A DNA stretch of 64,000 bases from Alphaproteobacteria bacterium (GCA_014190355.1 BJGH01000004.1:1-64000); one strand, 5' to 3'; counted from the first letter of the stretch, positions 28,468-36,478 are shown. Notes: a model not told the origin generated them from the sequence alone. Translations and numbers: made by a program.

Positions 28468-29280
28468 TTATTTTTGACATTTTTGGCAATAAAAACTTGC
28501 TCGAGCATTTTGAACAATCCGGATAATTTTATTATCGCAAACCTTGCAAGGTTGATTAGCCTTGTCATAAACCAAATGATTATTTTGAAAATTACCAAGA
28601 TTACCCTTAGCATCATAATAATCGGAAATACTTGAACCTTTTTGCTCAATGGCATTACTAATAATTTTTTTAATTGATGCAACAAGTTTTTTTAACTCGC
28701 TATCTTTCAGCGAATTGGCTGATCTGATTGGCGATATTTTGGCATCAAAAAGTGATTCACTAGCGTAAATATTTCCAACCCCAACAACTATTTTATTATC
28801 CATAATCGCTGTCTTAATATTTAAAGTTTTATTAGCCAATTTAGCTTTTAAATATTGAAAATTAAATTGTTCAGATAATGGTTCAACAGCTAGCTTAACA
28901 AGCATTTTATGCTGGGGTAAATTTTTATTTTCAATTAAATCAATAAAACCAAATCGTCTTGGATCATTGAAAACAAGCCATTGTTGATCAGATATTTGGC
29001 AAGCAAAATGATCATGTTTTAATTGCGAGAATTTATTAACAATTGACAATCTTCCACTCATACCTAAATGAATTATTAAGGTATGTTTATTATCAAGATC
29101 AATTAATAAATATCGCGCTTGACGGTTAACTTGATTGATCTTGGCATTAACTAGTTTTTGCAAATCAACACTTGAATCAAGTCGCATTTTTTTATCGGAA
29201 CGATATATTGCAATAATTTTTTGCTGATGTAGAATTTCTAAATCGCGTCTGATCGTTTCAACCTCGGGAAGTTCAGGCAT
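28468..29280 (-). CDS. mutM: formamidopyrimidine-DNA glycosylase
   Basis: This 270-residue base-excision repair enzyme removes 8-oxoguanine and formamidopyrimidines and cleaves the abasic site. The catalytic N-terminal proline and the acid are P2 and E3 in MPELPEVETIRRDLE. The helix-two-turn-helix region includes VGVGNIYASESLFDAKISP, and the C-terminal zinc finger has C-x2-C-x16-C-x2-C (CKVC and CQKC). All key residues are intact. Its start lies 50 bp from the MITE copy at 29331. Confidence 0.96.
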   Translation of the reverse strand: MPELPEVETIRRDLEILHQQKIIAIYRSDKKMRLDSSVDLQKLVNAKINQVNRQARYLLIDLDNKHTLIIHLGMSGRLSIVNKFSQLKHDHFACQISDQQWLVFNDPRRFGFIDLIENKNLPQHKMLVKLAVEPLSEQFNFQYLKAKLANKTLNIKTAIMDNKIVVGVGNIYASESLFDAKISPIRSANSLKDSELKKLVASIKKIISNAIEQKGSSISDYYDAKGNLGNFQNNHLVYDKANQPCKVCDNKIIRIVQNARASFYCQKCQK

Positions 29281-29330
29281 AAATTTATTATAAAGTATTT
29301 TAAGATATTTTTAATATTATCTTACCAATA

Positions 29331-29503
29331 ATACCATTTTAACTTGAAAACTTGTATTTCGAACTTAAATCAATCTGGCTTCATCTTTTTAGCTAAAAAT
29401 GGTGAAAAGCCTTGAGCTGTATATGTATACAGCTCTCATTTTTCATCATTTTTATCTTAAAAAATATTTTGCCATATTGATTGTTTTCAAGTTAAAATGG
29501 TAT
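29331..29503 (+). mobile_element. 173-bp MITE-like element, copy 1
   Basis: A 173-bp element with perfect 21-bp terminal inverted repeats (29331-29351 and 29483-29503). The interior also pairs arm to arm as a long imperfect hairpin around a 22-bp central palindrome at 29414-29435 (GAGCTGTATA, two bases, TATACAGCTC). It encodes no protein. An element of the same length and closely related sequence lies at 48514-48686 in the opposite orientation. The ends read TA-CCATTTT and AAAATGG-TA, compatible with TA target duplication as in IS630/mariner-type MITEs. No parent transposase is in the window. Confidence 0.88.
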
Positions 29504-29506
29504 AAG
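29477..29506 (+). promoter_or_regulatory. promoter formed at MITE edge, reading into queH
   Basis: TTGATT at 29477-29482 inside the element and TATAAG at 29501-29506 straddling its right boundary are separated by 18 bp. The -10 box ends 32 bp before the queH start codon. The equivalent end of the other copy forms TTGATT-18-TATAAT toward pgpA, which raises confidence that this is a functional property of the element. Confidence 0.5.
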
Positions 29507-29538
29507 ATAAATTTCAAACTTTAATTTATAGCTAATTT

Positions 29539-30252
29539 ATGGCTAATTTTACTAAAAAAAATCAGCAAGATTTATTAGATAATGAATCACCATATACCTA
29601 CAACTTAAATCTTCCAGACCATGTTAAATCCAACAAGGTTTTACTTCATAGCTGTTGTGCACCTTGTGCAGGTGATTTAATGAAAAGAATGATTGCTTCA
29701 AATATTGATTTAACGATCTTTTTTTACAATCCCAATATTCACCCCAAAAAAGAATATGAGATTCGTAAAAACGAAAATATTCGCTATGCCCAAAAACTTG
29801 GCATTAAATTTATTGATGCTGATTACGATGTACAAAATTGGTTTAGTCGAGCTAAAGGTTTAGAACACTCGCCAGAAAGAGGTGAAAGATGTACCAAATG
29901 TTTTGACATGCGCTTTGAGAGAACTGCTCTTTATGCTCATGAAAATGGTTTTGAAATTTTCACTTCATCACTTGGTATTTCTCGCTGGAAAAATATGGAG
30001 CAAATTAATGATTGCGGAATTCGCTCTTCTAAAAACTACCCTAACCTTACTTACTGGACCTATAACTGGCGAAAAGCCGATGGAGCAAAACGAATGTATG
30101 ATATTGCCAAAGAAGAAAATTTTTATAAACAAGAATATTGCGGATGTATCTACTCACTAAGAGATACCAATGCTTGGCGAGTTAAAAACAATCGTGAAGA
30201 AATAAAAATTGGTGAAGAGTTTTATGAAAAAAAACTGATTTCAAACAACTGA
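29539..30252 (+). CDS. queH: epoxyqueuosine reductase QueH
   Basis: This 237-residue protein belongs to the QueH (former DUF208) family, the non-B12 enzyme that reduces epoxyqueuosine to queuosine in tRNA wobble position 34. Its metal-binding cysteines include C39, C40 and C43 in [13 protein letters not shown], the pair in [16 protein letters not shown] and the pair in [12 protein letters not shown]. Other conserved segments are [16 protein letters not shown] and [17 protein letters not shown]. The gene begins 36 bp after the MITE and appears to use a promoter at its edge. No other queuosine gene is adjacent. It ends in TGA. Confidence 0.94.
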   Translation: MANFTKKNQQDLLDNESPYTYNLNLPDHVKSNKVLLHSCCAPCAGDLMKRMIASNIDLTIFFYNPNIHPKKEYEIRKNENIRYAQKLGIKFIDADYDVQNWFSRAKGLEHSPERGERCTKCFDMRFERTALYAHENGFEIFTSSLGISRWKNMEQINDCGIRSSKNYPNLTYWTYNWRKADGAKRMYDIAKEENFYKQEYCGCIYSLRDTNAWRVKNNREEIKIGEEFYEKKLISNN

Positions 30253-30362
30253 TTTTTACCTTAAATTTGATCAAACTAACAGCAAAAATAGCAACAAATA
30301 TCGCTGAATGTCTTTTACCAAAATACATGAAAAAAACATATATTTGGCAGATAGCAGATATT

Positions 30363-30437
30363 TGGAGCGGGTGAAGGGACTTGAACCCTCGACACCAACC
30401 TTGGCAAGGTTGTACTCTACCACTGAGCTACACCCGC
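30363..30437 (-). tRNA. tRNA-Gly (anticodon GCC)
   Basis: Read on the minus strand, the 75-nt gene folds as a complete cloverleaf: acceptor GCGGGTG paired with CACCCGC, D arm GCTC/GAGT, anticodon arm CAACC-TTGCCAA-GGTTG with anticodon GCC, T arm GAGGG-TTCAAGT-CCCTT, discriminator T and encoded CCA. A TAGAAT -10-like box lies at 30445-30450 on the same strand, about 8 bp upstream. The gene stands between queH and the BON lipoprotein gene. Confidence 0.97.
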
Positions 30438-30853
30438 TAATTAAATTCTAAACTAAGTCCGCTAGATCAGTCATGCTAAAACCAAAGTTAAATTAACCAA
30501 GTTGAGAATTAACCAACTCAATTAACCAAACTAGCGAAGCCTGATAAGTCCAGTTACAGATAAGGTCCAGTTAAGTAAAACTGCTTAGATGAATTGGATT
30601 TTAAAAAAAATCACAAATCACTTGCAAGATTAATAAAAAAAATCCTAACTATAAGCTGAATTTAATTGCAAATTATTAATAAATTATAGTCTTAAAAAAA
30701 TAATTTGCAATGTTGAAAAAATAAATTATTATTTACCAATTAATAAAGCTTTAAAACATTGATTTTACTGAAGTTATCAGTGATTTTAAAAAATTGATTA
30801 TCGTTTACAAAATTTATTTTAAAAATTTAACAACTCAATTACTTACAAAATTT
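30438..30853. repeat. spacer with two clusters of short tandem repeats
   Basis: This 416-bp spacer lies between tRNA-Gly and the BON lipoprotein gene. The decamer AATTAACCAA recurs at 30491, 30507 and 30520, with GTTGAG and CAACTC around it able to pair. A 16-17 bp direct repeat, GATAA[G]GTCCAGTTA, occurs at 30543 and 30559. The stretch 30450-30595 is visibly less AT-rich than the rest of the spacer. I could not fold it into a known RNA. The remainder is AT-rich and shows nothing. Confidence 0.5.
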
Positions 30854-31471
30854 ATGCTTAAAAAAATCATCAAAAAATTTTCTGTAATTTTCTATCTTAC
30901 TATGATCCTTAGCTTGACTTCATGCGTTGAGACAGTAGTAGTTGCATCGCTTGGAAGTGGTGCAGTAGCGATTCGTGAAAAATCTCTAAACAATACTCAA
31001 AAAGATGTTTTAATTGCTAGTAAACTTGGGACAACTTTTCTAGCCAATGGCTTAAAAAATCCCGGAAATTCGGTAGATATCACGGTTAATGAAGGTAGAG
31101 TTTTGTTGACAGGAATTGTCAGAAATGCCAATAAGGCCAAGCTTGCTCAAGAATATGCTTGGAAAGTTGAAAATGTTAAAGAAGTTATCGATGAAATTCA
31201 AATTCGCCAAGATGGCTTGAAAACTAAGGATTTTTCTTCGGCTTTTTTTGACTACCTAATTACTTGGCAATTAGAAAGTAAATTATTATTTTCTAGCAAA
31301 GTTCACAGCATTAATTACAAAATTACCACTGTTGATAAAACAGTTTATTTTCTAGGAGTTGCTCGTGATGATGCGGAAATGCAGAATGCTTTGGATCAAG
31401 CTTCGAAAATCAAAGGGGTAAAAAAAGTTGTTAATCATTTGTTACTAATCAATGATGTCAAAAGAAAATAA
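30854..31471 (+). CDS. BON-domain lipoprotein (OsmY/YraP-like)
   Basis: Translation from the ATG at 30854 gives 205 residues beginning MLKKIIKKFSVIFYLTMILS then LTSC, a standard lipoprotein signal with C24 acylated. A longer reading from a TTG at 30794 would place 20 extra residues before the signal and is less likely. Two BON domains follow: VLIASKLGTTFLANGL then VDITVNEGRVLLTGIVRN, and ITWQLESKLLFSSKVHS then TTVDKTVYFLGVARD. Such proteins bind anionic phospholipid and stabilise the outer membrane. The 3' end overlaps mtaB by 20 bp, so the two are cotranscribed and possibly translationally coupled. Confidence 0.87.
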   Translation: MLKKIIKKFSVIFYLTMILSLTSCVETVVVASLGSGAVAIREKSLNNTQKDVLIASKLGTTFLANGLKNPGNSVDITVNEGRVLLTGIVRNANKAKLAQEYAWKVENVKEVIDEIQIRQDGLKTKDFSSAFFDYLITWQLESKLLFSSKVHSINYKITTVDKTVYFLGVARDDAEMQNALDQASKIKGVKKVVNHLLLINDVKRK

Positions 31472-33002
31472 CAATCAAATTATCACTTTTGGTTGTAGGC
31501 TTAACGCTTTCGAATCGCAGGCTATTAAACAAGCAATAGATGCTTCTACTCAAAAAAATTTAATTGTCTTTAACTCTTGCGCAGTTACTGCCAGAGCAGA
31601 AAAAGATGTTATTAGTTCAGTTAAAAAAGCTCGTAAAAACAATCCTGATGCTAAAATTGTGCTAACGGGTTGTTTAGCTCAGATCAATCCTCAAAAATTT
31701 GCCCAAATGCCAGAGATTGATTTAGTTTTAGGCAATAGCGAAAAGTCATTATCGCAAAGCTATGATTTTTCTAAAAAAAATTTTGACCCTGAAAATAATG
31801 TTAATAGCAAAATTGAAAATAATATTGACTCACTTAATTCACTCAAGAATAACAAGGACAACCCTCAAGACAGCAAAACCAATATCATTAATTCAGAAAA
31901 AACCAATATCAATCTTCACCAAGACCAAATTTTCAAAACAGAAATAACCAAACAAAATGGTTTTTTTGAAGAAAAAAATAGCCAGAAAATTAAGGTTAAT
32001 GACATCATGTCAATCAAGGATACCGCTCCGCAATTAGTTAGTTATTTTGATGACCAAACACGAGCTTTTTTAGAAATTCAAAATGGCTGTAATCATCGTT
32101 GCACTTTTTGCATAATTCCTTATGGACGAGGCAATTCGCGATCAGTTCCACTGGGAGTAATCGTTGATCAGGCCAAAAAAATGCTTGATAATGGTCATAA
32201 GGAAATTGTCTTAACAGGTGTTGATATTTCTGATTACGGCAAAGACCTACCCTCGCCAATCAATCTCGCACAAATGATCAAGAGACTTTTAAAAATGCTT
32301 CCTAACCTTGAAAGACTTAGATTATCTTCAATTGATGTTGCAGAATTAGATGACGAATTTTTAGAAGTTTTAAAAAGCGAAGAACGCTTAATGCCCTATC
32401 TTCACCTTTCTGTTCAATCTGGTGATGATTTAATTCTTAAAAGAATGAAACGTAGACACACCTCACAACAACTCATTGATTTTTGTCAAAAAGCCAGACT
32501 AGTAAGATCAGACATTACTTTTGGCGCAGATTTAATTGCTGGATTTCCAAGCGAAGATCAACAAATGTTTGACAATTCTTTAAAAATAATTGAGCAAGCT
32601 GATTTAATTTTTACCCATATCTTTCCATTTTCACCAAGGCTTGGAACACCTGCTTACAAGATGAAACAACTCGATAAAAAAACTATCAAAAATCGTGCTA
32701 AAATTTTACGAGAAAAAGGTCAACAACAACTAACCAAATTTTTACAACAACAAATTGGTAAAACCTTTGAAGTACTTGTTGAAAAAAATAATCTTGGCAA
32801 AACCAAAAACTTTTTAAATGTTAGAATCATTGAAAACGCTGATCAAATCACTAATAAAGCGAACACGAATTATCAAGCAAACCAATCAAAATTATCAACC
32901 ATCAATTTTTTATTAGAATCATCAACTATTAGCGAAAACACCAAAATTCTAACAAGAATTATTGCTTGTAATGAAAAAGAATTAATTGCTGTCAAATGTT
33001 AA
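31452..33002 (+). CDS. mtaB: tRNA t6A37 methylthiotransferase MtaB-like, with internal insertion
   Basis: This 516-residue radical SAM methylthiotransferase adds a methylthio group to t6A37 in tRNA. The N-terminal UPF0004 domain has cluster cysteines in TFGCRLNAFES, FNSCAVTARAE and LTGCLAQ. The radical SAM cysteines are C213, C217 and C220 in NGCNHRCTFCIIPYGRG. It lacks the extra motifs of MiaB and RimO, and CRLN is the MtaB-type N-terminus. Between the first two domains (~110-190) lies an 80-residue insertion rich in Asn, Lys, Ile and Ser, absent from typical 400-450-residue members and presumably a disordered loop. Two adjacent ATGs (31452, 31455) can serve as start. Confidence 0.88.
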   Translation: MMSKENNNQIITFGCRLNAFESQAIKQAIDASTQKNLIVFNSCAVTARAEKDVISSVKKARKNNPDAKIVLTGCLAQINPQKFAQMPEIDLVLGNSEKSLSQSYDFSKKNFDPENNVNSKIENNIDSLNSLKNNKDNPQDSKTNIINSEKTNINLHQDQIFKTEITKQNGFFEEKNSQKIKVNDIMSIKDTAPQLVSYFDDQTRAFLEIQNGCNHRCTFCIIPYGRGNSRSVPLGVIVDQAKKMLDNGHKEIVLTGVDISDYGKDLPSPINLAQMIKRLLKMLPNLERLRLSSIDVAELDDEFLEVLKSEERLMPYLHLSVQSGDDLILKRMKRRHTSQQLIDFCQKARLVRSDITFGADLIAGFPSEDQQMFDNSLKIIEQADLIFTHIFPFSPRLGTPAYKMKQLDKKTIKNRAKILREKGQQQLTKFLQQQIGKTFEVLVEKNNLGKTKNFLNVRIIENADQITNKANTNYQANQSKLSTINFLLESSTISENTKILTRIIACNEKELIAVKC

Positions 33003-33035
33003 TCTAAAAAATATCTCAATCTAATAATTTTTTTA

Positions 33036-33056
33036 AAAAGGGGTCAGACCCCTTTT
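33036..33056 (+). terminator. bidirectional terminator-like palindrome after mtaB
   Basis: A-tract, GGGG, loop TCAGA, CCCC, T-tract: a 34-bp-downstream hairpin that fits a Rho-independent terminator for mtaB on the plus strand and, being symmetric, also works on the minus strand. It is the first of five identical copies in the array. The T-run is only four bases, so efficiency is uncertain. Confidence 0.55.
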
Positions 33057-33469
33057 GACAAATTTTTTAAAAAGGGGTCAGACCCCTTTTGACAAAAAAA
33101 TAGGGTTTAGGGCATGGGGTTGTTAGCTTTGAAGGGTTTACAAAAGTTTTAAATGGTTTAAAGTGTTGTTTTGATCTACAAAAAACCTAATCGGATAACT
33201 CTTTTTTTAAAAAAGGGGTCAGACCCCTTTTGACAAAAAAATAGGGTTTAGGGCATGGGGTTGTTGGGTTTAAAGGTTTTTAAGAAAATTATTTGGTTTT
33301 TTGTTAACAAATTTTCCTGAATTTTTTAAAAAGGGGTCAGACCCCTTTTGACAAAAAAATAGGGTTTAGGGCATGGGGTTGTTAGCTTTGAAGGGTTTAC
33401 AAAAGTTTTAAATGGTTTAAAGTGTTGTTTTGATCTACAAAAAACCTAATCGGATAACTCTTTTTTTAA

Positions 33470-33490
33470 AAAAGGGGTCAGACCCCTTTT
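33470..33490 (-). terminator. terminator-like palindrome downstream of nadA
   Basis: The perfect palindrome copy of the array closest to nadA. Read on the minus strand it is a GGGG-TCTGA-CCCC hairpin followed by TTTT and then a further A/T run, about 270 bp after the nadA stop codon. The decayed copy at 33620-33647 is closer but has lost symmetry. Confidence 0.4.
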
Positions 33491-33653
33491 GACAAAAAAA
33501 TAGGGTTTAGGGCATGGGGTTGTTGGGTTTAAAGGTTTTTAAGAAAATTATTTGGTTTTTTGTTAACAAATTTTCCTGAATTATTTGGTTTTTTGTTAAC
33601 AAATTTTCCTGAGATTTCTAAAAAAAAAGGGGGTCTTATCCCTTTTGCAATAA

Positions 33654-33724
33654 AAGCTCTAACTCGCCACCAAAAAAATTTACTATACTAAAGAATAATG
33701 ATCGAAATTTTTAAAGGTTATTAT
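33654..33724 (-). pseudogene. decayed duplicate of the nadA 3' end
   Basis: About 70 bp match the nadA coding segment at 33817-33882 in the same orientation: AGCTCTA[A/G]CTC[G/A]CCACCA, then AAAAATTTAC and TAAAGAAT, with a 5-bp insertion (TATAC) and scattered substitutions. Translated on the minus strand, pieces such as DHYSLV and NFFGGELEL correspond to DPHSLVNFSGGELEL of NadA, but the frame is broken. It lies between the repeat array and the functional nadA stop codon. Confidence 0.8.
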
Positions 33725-33757
33725 CACTTTACAACTTTATCAAGGAAGGATTTATTG

Positions 33758-34843
33758 CTAACTCATCGCAAGCATTTTACGCAAAGGTAATTCGGCTTTG
33801 ATTCTCAAGCTTTCCTCAAGCTCTAGCTCACCACCAGAAAAATTTACTAAAGAATGAGGATCAGAATTTTTTTGATTATTATTTAATTTATTAACATGAT
33901 TGAGCATCACTAAATAAAGTTTTTCTAGAGTGTTTAATGCCATGTAAGGACAGGTGTTACAAAGTGTGCAACCTGCTTGATTGATAAAAGGGCAGTCGAT
34001 GAATTGGGCAGATGAATTAATTTTTTTCATTTGGTGAATGATGTGTGGTTCAGTTAAAACAATAAATTTTTGCGATTTTGTTTTGGTAAAATTATTTTTA
34101 GAATCATTGATAATTCTAGATTCAATGCTAGGTAAATGAAAAGAATTATTTTTAAATAACTCCCCTTGCCTTTTAACAAAATTTAACAGTGATGAAGTAG
34201 AACCAATATGATCAGCATATTTTAACAACTCTTGTGGACATTCCGGATGAGCTATAACAAAAGCATCAGGATGATTGGTGATTAGTTTTACTAATTCTTT
34301 TTCACTGAATTGCTCGTGAACTATGCAACTGCCTTGCCACAAGATCAAATCGCGGTTAATTTGTTTGGCAATATATCTTCCTAAATGTTGGTCTGGGGCA
34401 AAAATAATTCTTTGGTTACTGGGAATTTGTTCAACAATTTTTTGGGCATTAGTTGAAGTAACGATAATATTTGACAAAGCTTTAATTTGAGCTGAGCAGT
34501 TAATATAGCTAATCACTATAGCATCAGGATATTTTTCTTTAAATTTTGCAAAATCCTCTGGTTGACAAGAATCTTCCAAACTACAGCCTGCTTTGAAGTC
34601 CGGAATTAACACGGTTTTTTGCGGTGAAAGAATTTTTGCAACTTCAGCCATAAATTTTACGCCACAAAACACTATGGTTTTAGCATCGGTATTACTAGCT
34701 TTTCGCGATAGATCCAAAGAGTCTCCAACAAAATCAGCAATATCTTGAATTTCTGGATCTTGATAATAATGAGCAAGAATCACTGCATTGAGTTGATTTT
34801 TTAGTTTTAAAATTTCTTGTTCAAGATTTTCTGGAAATTTCAT
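33758..34843 (-). CDS. nadA: quinolinate synthase A
   Basis: This 361-residue enzyme condenses iminoaspartate with dihydroxyacetone phosphate to quinolinate in de novo NAD synthesis. The three [4Fe-4S] cluster cysteines are C87 in KAGCSLEDSCQ, C202 in AHPECPQELL and C298 in CTLCNTCPYMALNT. The opening segment VILAHYYQDPEIQDIADFVGD and the DQHLGRYIAK motif are also diagnostic. nadB and nadC are not in the window. It starts 10 bp after trpS on the same strand and is probably cotranscribed. The 3' end adjoins a decayed duplicate of itself and the repeat array. Confidence 0.96.
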   Translation of the reverse strand: MKFPENLEQEILKLKNQLNAVILAHYYQDPEIQDIADFVGDSLDLSRKASNTDAKTIVFCGVKFMAEVAKILSPQKTVLIPDFKAGCSLEDSCQPEDFAKFKEKYPDAIVISYINCSAQIKALSNIIVTSTNAQKIVEQIPSNQRIIFAPDQHLGRYIAKQINRDLILWQGSCIVHEQFSEKELVKLITNHPDAFVIAHPECPQELLKYADHIGSTSSLLNFVKRQGELFKNNSFHLPSIESRIINDSKNNFTKTKSQKFIVLTEPHIIHQMKKINSSAQFIDCPFINQAGCTLCNTCPYMALNTLEKLYLVMLNHVNKLNNNQKNSDPHSLVNFSGGELELEESLRIKAELPLRKMLAMS

Positions 34844-34853
34844 AAATTATCTT

Positions 34854-35942
34854 TTAAAGCTTCAAACCAATAATCTGAATGACTTCATCATAGGTCTTAG
34901 AAGCAATATTTTGAGCGTATTGTTGTCCGTCTTGCAAACAATTGTTTAACTGCTGATTTAAAAAACTTTGATCAGTAATTAATTCTTTAATTTTTTGAGA
35001 AATTGGTTCAATCTTTGCAACAACTAGATCAGCAAGATCATTTTTAAATTTACCATAACCAGAATTAGCATAGTGATCGGCAATTTCTTGGGGATTTTTT
35101 TCACTAAAACTCGCAAAAATATTTAACAAATTAAAAATTTCTAATCGCTTCTCATCATAAGTAATTAAAGTCTGCGAATCAGTTTTAGCTTTTTTAATTT
35201 TTTTAACAATTTCATCTACACTATCAGTTAAATTAATTCGTGAAATTTCACTTGGATCAGATTTACTCATTTTTTTTGCCCCATCTTGCAATGACATAAT
35301 TCGTTTATTTTGCTTGATAATCAAGGGTTCAGGCAATTTAAAATATTGGCAATTAAAATGATTGTTAAATGCTAATGCTAGATTGCGAGTAAGTTCAAGA
35401 TGTTGTTTTTGATCATCACCAACTGGCACTAAATCAGTTTGATAAAGTAAAATATCAGATGCCATTAATACCGGATAGGAATAGAGACCTAAATTAGCAT
35501 TTTTGTCTTTGTTATCAGCAATGTTGTATGAACCATCGCCATAACCCTCTAAATCACCACTTCCTGCTTTAGATCCTGATCCAGCCTTGTCTTTAAACTG
35601 CGTCATCCTGTTAAGCCAACCAAGCGGAGTAATTGTTGCTAAAACCCAAGCAAGCTGAGTATGAGCAGGAACCTGACTTTGCAAAAAAATCTTAGATTTT
35701 TGTAAATCTAATCCACAAGCAAGATATGTAGCAAGGGTCTGAATAATATTAGCTCTTAAGACCTTTGGATCTTGACGAATAGTAATGGCGTGCAAGTCCA
35801 TAATTCCAAATAAACATTGGTATTGTCCTTGTAAATCAAGCCAATTAGTAATAGCTCCAAGATAATTACCGAGGTGCAAATTACCAGTCGGCTGAACGCC
35901 AGAGAAAACTTTTTTGAAAACTTTTTTAAAAACTTTTTTCAC
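34854..35942 (-). CDS. trpS: tryptophanyl-tRNA synthetase
   Basis: This 362-residue class I synthetase has its HIGH-equivalent in SGVQPTGNLHLGNYLGAI and its KMSKS-equivalent in GAKKMSKSDPSEI. It charges tRNA(Trp). The N-terminus reads MKKVFKKVFKKVFSGVQPTG, where the family normally has only MKKxFSG. Three 12-bp units at 35904-35939 encode the repeated KKVF and add eight residues, with no later ATG that could be used instead. A Gly/Ser/Asp-rich loop insertion (KAGSGSKAGSGDLEGYGDG) is also visible near residue 120, within a loop that varies in the family. The start lies 17 bp from the rnpB -35 box on the opposite strand. Confidence 0.95.
   Translation of the reverse strand: MKKVFKKVFKKVFSGVQPTGNLHLGNYLGAITNWLDLQGQYQCLFGIMDLHAITIRQDPKVLRANIIQTLATYLACGLDLQKSKIFLQSQVPAHTQLAWVLATITPLGWLNRMTQFKDKAGSGSKAGSGDLEGYGDGSYNIADNKDKNANLGLYSYPVLMASDILLYQTDLVPVGDDQKQHLELTRNLALAFNNHFNCQYFKLPEPLIIKQNKRIMSLQDGAKKMSKSDPSEISRINLTDSVDEIVKKIKKAKTDSQTLITYDEKRLEIFNLLNIFASFSEKNPQEIADHYANSGYGKFKNDLADLVVAKIEPISQKIKELITDQSFLNQQLNNCLQDGQQYAQNIASKTYDEVIQIIGLKL
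35904..35939 (-). repeat. 3 x 12-bp in-frame repeat at trpS start
   Basis: Three near-identical 12-bp units (GAAAACTTTTTT, GAAAACTTTTTT, AAAAACTTTTTT on the plus strand) encode KKVF-KKVF-KKVF immediately after the start methionine of TrpS. The length is a multiple of three, so expansion or contraction leaves the gene in frame. Confidence 0.9.
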
Positions 35943-35958
35943 AAAATAAATTTTAAAG

Positions 35959-35986
35959 TTGCAAATGATTTTAGCTATTTTAGAAT
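35959..35986 (+). promoter_or_regulatory. sigma70-like promoter for rnpB
   Basis: TTGCAA at 35959-35964 and TAGAAT at 35981-35986 are separated by 16 bp, and the -10 box ends 7-8 bp before the predicted 5' end of RNase P RNA. The position relative to a well-defined RNA end makes this one of the better supported promoters here. Confidence 0.65.
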
Positions 35987-35993
35987 GAAAATC

Positions 35994-36478
35994 TTGTAAG
36001 GCAAGTGGATGGTCGCTGATTTTAATTAAGTTTACTTAATTTGAAAATTAGAGGAAAGTCCGGACTCCTTAAAAGATGATACCAGCTAACGGCTGGCGAA
36101 GTTTATGATTGGTTTTAAATTAATAATAAATTTCAGGGAAAGTGTCACAGAGAATATACTGCCTTAAGCCCGACAATTAATGCTTTGGTATTAAATTTTT
36201 GGCTGAGTAAAAATGTTATAATTAATGTTATAATTTTTTAAGGTGAGAGTGAAAATACAGGGCTAAGAATCTGTACGCTTGTATGGTAACATACATTTGG
36301 AAAAACCCTATCAGGAGCAAGATCAAATAGAAATGGTTGAGCTGTTTATTCAGACTCAGATGCCTTTTACATCACCATTTGGGTAGATTGCTTGAGGTTG
36401 TTAGCAATAACAATCCTAGATGAATGATCATCACTTGTGTAAACAAGCACAGAATCCGGCTTATAACTTGCTTTACAA
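35994..36478 (+). ncRNA. rnpB: RNase P RNA
   Basis: The conserved 5' core GAGGAAAGTCCGGACTCC is at 36051-36068, and the 3' core ACAGAATCCGGCTTAT at 36449-36464. P1 is formed by TGTAAGGCAAGT at 35995-36006 and ACTTGCTTTACA at 36466-36477, with one G-U pair. This is the catalytic RNA that matures tRNA 5' ends. At about 485 nt it is longer than the usual ~400 nt. An AT-rich insertion carrying a direct repeat of ATGTTATAATT around 36212-36237 accounts for part of the excess. Confidence 0.93.

Larger units (their letters stand above)
33003..33650. repeat. palindrome/G-run repeat array with 259-bp tandem duplication
   Basis: A non-coding array between the convergent mtaB and nadA genes. A 21-bp palindrome (A4G4-TCAGA-C4T4) occurs at 33036-33056, 33070-33090, 33211-33231, 33329-33349 and 33470-33490, with a decayed copy near 33620-33647. 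Copies two to five are each followed by a conserved ~34-nt G-rich segment (TAGGGTTTAGGGCATGGGG). A 259-bp block is present twice in perfect tandem, 33061-33319 and 33320-33578. A 33-bp sub-repeat ends each block and occurs a third time at 33580-33612. On the plus strand, 33244-33268 and 33503-33527 each hold four G-runs with loops of 4, 3 and 5 nt. Confidence 0.95.

Noticed and set aside
29281..29538. preQ1 riboswitch controlling queH
   Set aside because: The upstream region is fully occupied by the MITE, and no preQ1 aptamer core is present.
30438..30600. tmRNA or SRP RNA next to tRNA-Gly
   Set aside because: No tRNA-like T-arm, tag-peptide frame or SRP GGAA-type tetraloop stem could be identified on either strand.
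33003..33650. CRISPR array
   Set aside because: The palindromes are spaced irregularly, the spacers are themselves repeated rather than unique, and there are no cas genes.
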